From Rudaea sp. (GTDB lineage: Bacteria; Pseudomonadota; Gammaproteobacteria; Xanthomonadales; Rhodanobacteraceae), in the NCBI GenBank assembly GCA_025451955.1, contig JANWJJ010000098.1, positions 1-60,398 on the forward strand: a stretch of 60,398 nt of DNA, in the 5' to 3' direction. Positions 55,769-60,398 of the stretch are shown here, piece after piece (positions within the stretch are counted from its first letter, which is position 1; each line of letters opens with the position of its first letter). Below the pieces are notes generated by a model. That model was not told the DNA's origin, did no database searches, and saw nothing but the letters and a program-made list of their open reading frames with translations. The position numbers were made by a program, and so were the translations under genes.

Positions 55769-57169
55769 ATGTCGGCAGTCAGTATCCAACAAGCATTGTC
55801 CGGCGCGGTCGCGGCGAACAGTGAAGTCACGGTCAAGGGTTGGGTGCGCACACGCCGCGATTCCAAGGCCGGATTGTCCTTCGTCAATGTCAGCGATGGC
55901 TCGTGTTTCGATCCAATCCAGGTCGTCGCGCCGAACACGCTGCCGAACTACGCCGGCGAAATCGCACGCCTGACCGCGAGTTGCGCAGTGATCGCAACCG
56001 GAATCCTGGTGCCATCGCAGGGCAAGGGCCAGTCGTTTGAAATTCAGGCGACAAAAGTTGAAGTCGTCGGCTGGGTCGAGGATCCGGAAACCTATCCGAT
56101 CCAGCCCAAGGCGCACACGATGGAATATCTGCGCGAAGTCGCGCATCTGCGCCCGCGCACGAACACCTTCGGCGCCGTCGCGCGCGTACGCGACTGCATC
56201 GCCAAGGCGATTCATCGCTACTTCCACGAGCGTGGATTTTTCTGGATCAACACGCCGATCATCACCGCCAGCGACGCCGAAGGCGCCGGACAGATGTTTC
56301 GCGTATCGACACTCGACATGGTCAATCTGCCGCGCGACGACCGCGGCAACATTGATTGGCACAAGGATTTCTTCGGCAAGGAAACCTACCTCACTGTTTC
56401 CGGCCAGCTCAACGTCGAAGCGTATGCCTTGAGTTTGAGCAAGGTGTATACCTTCGGCCCGACCTTTCGCGCCGAGAATTCCAACACCACGCGACATCTG
56501 GCCGAGTTCTGGATGATCGAACCGGAAATCGCGTTTGCCGATCTGAACGACGATGCCGCGCTGGCCGAGGATTTCCTCAAGTATATTTTCCGCGCCGTGC
56601 TGAACGAGCGCATGGACGACATGAAGTTTTTCGCGGAACGCCAGGAGAAAACCGCGATCTCGCGGCTGGAGGCTTTCATCACCGCGCCGTTCGAGCGCAT
56701 CGATTACACCAAGGCCGTGGAGATCCTGAAGAAATCCGGGCACAAGTTCGACTACCCGGTCGAGTGGGGTCACGACCTGCAGACCGAACACGAACGTTAT
56801 CTGACCGAGCAGCACGTCGGCCGTCCGGTCGTGGTGATGAATTATCCGGAAAAGATCAAGGCGTTCTACATGCGCTTGAACGACGACGGCAAGACCGTCG
56901 CGGCGATGGACGTGCTTGCGCCCGGCATCGGCGAAATCATCGGCGGTGCGCAGCGCGAGGAACGCCTCGACATTCTCGACCAGCGTATTGCCCAGTTCGG
57001 CCTCGACCCCGCGCATTACCAGTGGTACCGCGACTTCCGCCGCTACGGCACGGTGCCGCATGCCGGTTTCGGTCTCGGCTTCGAACGCCTGGTTGTATAC
57101 ATTTGCGGTCTGGCCAATATCCGCGACGCGATTCCCTACCCGCGCGTGCCCGGTTCTGCCGAATTCTGA
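55769..57169 (+). CDS. asnS: Asparaginyl-tRNA synthetase
   Basis: AsnS charges tRNA-Asn directly. The 466-residue class IIb synthetase has the OB-fold anticodon domain ([20 protein letters not shown]), motif 2 ([20 protein letters not shown]) and motif 3 ([20 protein letters not shown]). AGGAG lies upstream of the ATG at 55769; a start 30 bp earlier has none. Its 3' end overlaps the sigma-factor gene by 34 bp on the opposite strand. Confidence 0.96.
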   Translation: MSAVSIQQALSGAVAANSEVTVKGWVRTRRDSKAGLSFVNVSDGSCFDPIQVVAPNTLPNYAGEIARLTASCAVIATGILVPSQGKGQSFEIQATKVEVVGWVEDPETYPIQPKAHTMEYLREVAHLRPRTNTFGAVARVRDCIAKAIHRYFHERGFFWINTPIITASDAEGAGQMFRVSTLDMVNLPRDDRGNIDWHKDFFGKETYLTVSGQLNVEAYALSLSKVYTFGPTFRAENSNTTRHLAEFWMIEPEIAFADLNDDAALAEDFLKYIFRAVLNERMDDMKFFAERQEKTAISRLEAFITAPFERIDYTKAVEILKKSGHKFDYPVEWGHDLQTEHERYLTEQHVGRPVVVMNYPEKIKAFYMRLNDDGKTVAAMDVLAPGIGEIIGGAQREERLDILDQRIAQFGLDPAHYQWYRDFRRYGTVPHAGFGLGFERLVVYICGLANIRDAIPYPRVPGSAEF

Positions 57170-58440
57170 TCGCGCAGTTTTGCCGCGCGCTCGCGCAACA
57201 GCTCGCGTTCGCGCGCATTGCGCGTGAGCGCGGCGGCGCGCTCGAACTCCGCGCGCGCCTCGTTTTTGCGTCCGAGTTTTTCGAGCAGGTCGCCACGCAC
57301 CGTCGGCAACAAGTGATAGGTCTTCAGCGCCGACTCGCCAGCCAACGCATCGACCAAGCCCAGCCCCGCCGCCGGACCGAATGCCATCGCCACGGCGACC
57401 GCACGATTGAGTTCGACGATCGGCGATGGTGCGACTTCCCCTAGCTGGGCATAAAGTTCCGCAATACGCCGCCATTCGGTCGCATCGGCTTCGCGTGCAC
57501 GCGCATGGCAGGCGGCGATCGCAGCCTGCAGCGTATAGCGTCCACGCATGCCGCCAAGTTTTTCGGCGCGCTCCAATGCTTTCAAGCCGCGACGAATCAG
57601 CAGTTGATCCCAACGCGCGCGATTCTGTTCGAGCAACAACACCGGTTCACCATTTGGGCCGATGCGCGCGTACGCGCGCGACGCCTGCAATTCCATCAGC
57701 GCGACCAGGCCGTGCACTTCAGCCTCGTGCGGCGTCAGCCCAACAAGAATGCGTCCGAGCCGCAGCGCCTCCTCGCAGAGTTGCGGGCGCATCCAATCCG
57801 CGCCGGCGGTCGCGGTATAGCCTTCGTTGAAGATCAAGTAAATCACTTCAAGCACCGACACCAGACGCTCGTCAAGTTCTAGGCCACGCGGCACCTCGAA
57901 CGGCACCTGCGCGTCGGCCAGGGCCCGCTTGGCGCGAACGATACGCTGCGCAATTGTCGGTTCCGGCAAAAGAAAAGCACGCGCGATCTCGTCGGTCGTC
58001 AGGCCGCCGAGCAGACGCAAGGTCAACGCAACTCGCGCTTCAGGCGAAAGCAGGGGATGGCAGGCGGTGAACACCAGACGCAATAGATCGTCGCCAATCG
58101 GATCGTCGAGCGCGGCTTCAGCGTTCAAGCTAACGTCATCCAGCGCGGCTTCGAGTTCATGCGCCAACTCAAGGTGGTTGCGCTCAAACAGTGCGTCGCG
58201 TCGCAGCTTGTCGATCGCGCGATGCTTGGCCGTCGCCATCAGCCACGCACCGGGATTGTCCGGAATTCCGGCCTGCGGCCACTGTTCGATCGCGGCAACC
58301 AGCGCATCCTGCGCCAGTTCCTCGGCGATGCCGACATCGCGCACGATGCGTGTGAGCGCAGCGATCAGTCTGGCCGATTCGATCCGCCAGACTGCGTCTA
58401 TGCTGCGATGGACTCGCGCAAGTTCTTCGGTCGCCGTCAT
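57136..58440 (-). CDS. ECF42-type RNA polymerase sigma factor with C-terminal TPR-like domain
   Basis: The 434-residue protein has the sigma-2 region ([38 protein letters not shown]), the sigma-4 helix-turn-helix ([20 protein letters not shown]) and a long C-terminal half with TPR-like repeats ([40 protein letters not shown]), the ECF42 architecture. These sigma factors lack a normal anti-sigma and are encoded with DGPF/YCII proteins, as here. It overlaps asnS tail to tail by 34 bp. Confidence 0.88.
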   Translation of the reverse strand: MTATEELARVHRSIDAVWRIESARLIAALTRIVRDVGIAEELAQDALVAAIEQWPQAGIPDNPGAWLMATAKHRAIDKLRRDALFERNHLELAHELEAALDDVSLNAEAALDDPIGDDLLRLVFTACHPLLSPEARVALTLRLLGGLTTDEIARAFLLPEPTIAQRIVRAKRALADAQVPFEVPRGLELDERLVSVLEVIYLIFNEGYTATAGADWMRPQLCEEALRLGRILVGLTPHEAEVHGLVALMELQASRAYARIGPNGEPVLLLEQNRARWDQLLIRRGLKALERAEKLGGMRGRYTLQAAIAACHARAREADATEWRRIAELYAQLGEVAPSPIVELNRAVAVAMAFGPAAGLGLVDALAGESALKTYHLLPTVRGDLLEKLGRKNEARAEFERAAALTRNARERELLRERAAKLRDQNSAEPGTRG

Positions 58441-58492
58441 GGCGACCGATCAAAACATCTTCAATTGTCCCGCGCAAGCATCGTGGCATGCC

Positions 58493-58849
58493 TTACTCGG
58501 GCGGCGGCCCATCCATGATCTGATACGTCACGCATTCGCCATCGCCGGCAACGTCGAGGAATCGCTTCGCGCCCTCGATGGCGGCTTCGCGCGAGGGATA
58601 TTCGAGCATGGCGAAGCCGCCGAGCAATTCCTTCGACTCGGCATAGGGCCCATCGACGATGCTGTTCTTGCCGTTCATGCGGCGCACGATGCAGCCGTGG
58701 TCCTTGACGGACAAAAAGCCGCCGCCGGAAACGAATTCGCCACGCTGGATGGCGGCTCCGACGAACTGGTTCATTTCCTCCTGCTTCTGCTGACTGGGAC
58801 GGCCAGCGTTGGTTTTCTGGTCGGGAACGTAAATACTGAAATATCTCAT
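58493..58849 (-). CDS. YCII/DGPF-domain protein (second of pair)
   Basis: The 118-residue protein has the DGPF signature VDGPYAESKELLGGFAMLEY followed by PSREAAIEGAKRFLD. Such proteins are fixed neighbours of ECF42 sigma factors; their biochemical role is unsettled. A GGAGGA site supports the ATG at 58849. It lies 26 bp after the first YCII gene and 52 bp before the sigma gene, so all three likely form one operon. Confidence 0.85.
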   Translation of the reverse strand: MRYFSIYVPDQKTNAGRPSQQKQEEMNQFVGAAIQRGEFVSGGGFLSVKDHGCIVRRMNGKNSIVDGPYAESKELLGGFAMLEYPSREAAIEGAKRFLDVAGDGECVTYQIMDGPPPE

Positions 58850-58875
58850 GTTGATATCCTCCGGTTTGGGTTCGA

Positions 58876-59310
58876 TCAACGCGCAGTGTTTTTTGCGAGC
58901 TGCGCGCGCCGACGTTCTTGCTGCTCGCGCAGCTCGGGTGTGAATTCGGCGCCGAAATCCTCGGCCTCGAACACCTGACGGATTTCGATTTCGCAATCGC
59001 CGTGCTCGAACGGACGCGGGCAACGCTTCATCCACTCGAGCGCTTCTTCCATCGACTTGCATTGCCACAGCCAGAAGCCGGCAATCAGTTCCTTGGTTTC
59101 TGCGAACGGCCCGTCAACCACGCGGCGTGTGTCGCCAGAAAATTTCACTCGCGCGCCTTTCGAGCTCGGCTGCAAACCTTCGGCAGCCAGTATCACGCCG
59201 GCCTTGACCAGTTCTTCGTTGAAGCGGCCCATATCCGCCAGCAGTTTGGTGCTTGGCATCACCGCCGCTTCGCTGTCTTTCGTTGCCCTGACCATCACAC
59301 AGAATCGCAT
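58876..59310 (-). CDS. YCII/DGPF-domain protein (first of pair)
   Basis: The 144-residue protein begins MRFCVMVRATKDSEAAVMPS and has the DGPF segment VVDGPFAETKELIAGFWLWQ with the following SMEEALEWMKR. The tail (FTPELREQQERRRAQLAK) is longer than in the second copy. GAGGAG precedes the start. It is first in the operon and divergent from the permease gene with about 230 bp between starts. Confidence 0.87.
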   Translation of the reverse strand: MRFCVMVRATKDSEAAVMPSTKLLADMGRFNEELVKAGVILAAEGLQPSSKGARVKFSGDTRRVVDGPFAETKELIAGFWLWQCKSMEEALEWMKRCPRPFEHGDCEIEIRQVFEAEDFGAEFTPELREQQERRRAQLAKNTAR

Positions 59311-59538
59311 CGCACAGTCTCCTCAGCTTGGGATAACGGAACCGGAAATCGCCGGCTCTCATGAATGACGTCGAACGGGAAGGCGCAAAATCGACAAGCA
59401 CAGCGAAAATTTTTCCCGCGAGTTCGGACACGTCCTAGCGTCACCAGCGTTGCGATTGTGGCGTATATTGCGCCGGCACGGCTGGCACCGGAACAATTTC
59501 CGCGCGCGCGCACCGACGCATACTTCAGGGGGCTGGAT

Positions 59539-60398
59539 ATGGGACAGAATATCGATGGCGCCACACCGACGCTGCATCGCGTCCTTGGCGTGCGCGATCT
59601 GGTGCTGCTCAACATCGCCGCCGTGGTCGGCCTGCGTTGGCTTTCGACGGCCGCACAGATCGGGCCGTCGAGCCTGATCCTGTGGGCGCTGGCGCTGCTC
59701 GTGTTCTTCCTTCCACTGGGCCTGTCGGTGGTGGAATTGAGTTCGCGCCTGCCCGGTCAGGGCGGATTCTATCTGTGGTCGAAAGCAGCATTCGGCGACC
59801 TGCACGGCTTCATTGCCGGTTGGAGCTACTGGACGTCCAACTTGGTGTTTTTCCCGACGATTCTGCTATTCGGCGCCGGCGTTGCGGTCTACATCGCCGG
59901 CCCGCGCTGGGTGCCGTTGGCTGGCGACGCAGTATACAACGGTACATTTTGCCTCGTCGCCTTGTGGGGCGCGACCTTGCTCAATATCGTCGGACTGCAA
60001 CGCGCGAAATGGTTGCAAAATATCGGCGGCCACGCCACCTGGCTGGTTGCCGCGCTGGTCGTGCTCGGCGGCATCGTGGCCTGGTCGCGATTCGGCGTGG
60101 CCACACCAATCACATCGTCGAACCTGATGCCGGATTTCGGCTCGTTCGCGTCGTTGGCGACTTTCGCGACGATTGCCCTGGCCTACGACGGCCTGGAACT
60201 CGGGCCGGTTCTCGGCGGCGAAATCCACGAGCCGCGCAAAACCATCCCGCGCGCCATCCTGATTGCAGGCATCGCGACCGCCGCGATCTACATGGCCGGT
60301 ACGGCGGCCCTGCTGATCGCGCTGCCGACCGCGCAGATCGACCTCATCGGCGGGATTCCGCAAGCACTGGCAAACGTCGGCGAGCGCATCGGTTTTCC
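59539..60398 (+). CDS. APC-family amino acid permease, truncated by the window edge
   Basis: The frame runs from an ATG at 59539 (AGGGGG upstream) to the end of the window, giving 286 residues. It shows the APC-superfamily start (HRVLGVRDLVLLNIAAVVGL), repeated hydrophobic helices and the helix-2/3 region (SSRLPGQGGFYLWSKAAFGD), with GLELGPVLGGEIHEPRKTIP in the fifth-to-sixth helix region. The substrate cannot be told, and the C-terminal helices are missing. It is divergent from the YCII operon. Confidence 0.88.
   Translation, partial: MGQNIDGATPTLHRVLGVRDLVLLNIAAVVGLRWLSTAAQIGPSSLILWALALLVFFLPLGLSVVELSSRLPGQGGFYLWSKAAFGDLHGFIAGWSYWTSNLVFFPTILLFGAGVAVYIAGPRWVPLAGDAVYNGTFCLVALWGATLLNIVGLQRAKWLQNIGGHATWLVAALVVLGGIVAWSRFGVATPITSSNLMPDFGSFASLATFATIALAYDGLELGPVLGGEIHEPRKTIPRAILIAGIATAAIYMAGTAALLIALPTAQIDLIGGIPQALANVGERIGF

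Noticed and set aside
55730-57613. Open frame of 627 codons on the minus strand
   Set aside because: It is antisense to asnS, which is certain, and overlaps the sigma gene in another frame.
1-60398. CRISPR array, prophage, restriction-modification or toxin-antitoxin system
   Set aside because: No regularly spaced repeats, phage structural genes, methyltransferase/nuclease pairs or small toxin-antitoxin pairs were seen.

Overview
The window is a GC-rich proteobacterial chromosome segment. It looks like a gammaproteobacterium of the Xanthomonadales/Lysobacterales type, probably near Rhodanobacteraceae. This is inferred from core gene order (tig-clpP-clpX; recA-recX-alaS-csrA; rpsP-rimM-trmD-rplS; rpsF-rpsR-rplI), a THX-type small ribosomal protein, HutF-type histidine degradation, and secreted proteins ending in an IFxxGFE-like tail. 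No 16S rRNA is present, so the assignment is not proven.

Layout. 1-13 kb is accessory and worn: a partial IS3-family element, an attachment-site-like scar, a Gly-rich beta-helix gene broken by an in-frame TAG, a zinc metallopeptidase, a four-gene metal-related cluster (Cys/His-rich exported peptide, outer-membrane-like protein, MerP-like and MerT-like proteins), an NPP-type phosphodiesterase with a sterol-desaturase-like protein, a C-terminally anchored surface protein, hutF, a ClC antiporter, and two truncated surface-protein genes joined by an IS21-family fragment. 13-20.9 kb has hutI, protein THX and a zinc-homeostasis block (CDF exporter, MerC-type protein, TonB-dependent receptor, Zur) with two Zur-like operators; zur lies behind gltX and a zinc-ribbon membrane protein. 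20.9-42.3 kb is housekeeping: cpdB, clpX, clpP, tig, seven tRNA genes, csrA, alaS, recX, recA, pncC, mutS, a TPR-type O-GlcNAc transferase-like gene, htpG with a heat-shock-like promoter, and the rpsP-rimM-trmD-rplS operon. 42.3-46.3 kb is a DUF1800-DUF1501-cytochrome-like operon. 46.4-57.2 kb returns to housekeeping (ffh, ccsA-like, PilZ, lipoprotein, radA, alr, dnaB, rplI, rpsR, rpsF, iscA, asnS), with two copies of a 115-bp inverted-end repeat. 57.1-59.3 kb is an ECF42-type sigma factor with two DGPF/YCII proteins, and an APC permease runs off the right end.

How the genes work together. The strongest regulatory story is zinc. A Zur-type repressor, an outer-membrane receptor and a MerC-type inner-membrane protein are arranged so that Zur could control two divergent promoters, one of which makes a nearly leaderless transcript. 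The left 13 kb shows repeated decay and rearrangement of surface-protein genes around insertion sequences. I saw no CRISPR array, prophage or toxin-antitoxin module.
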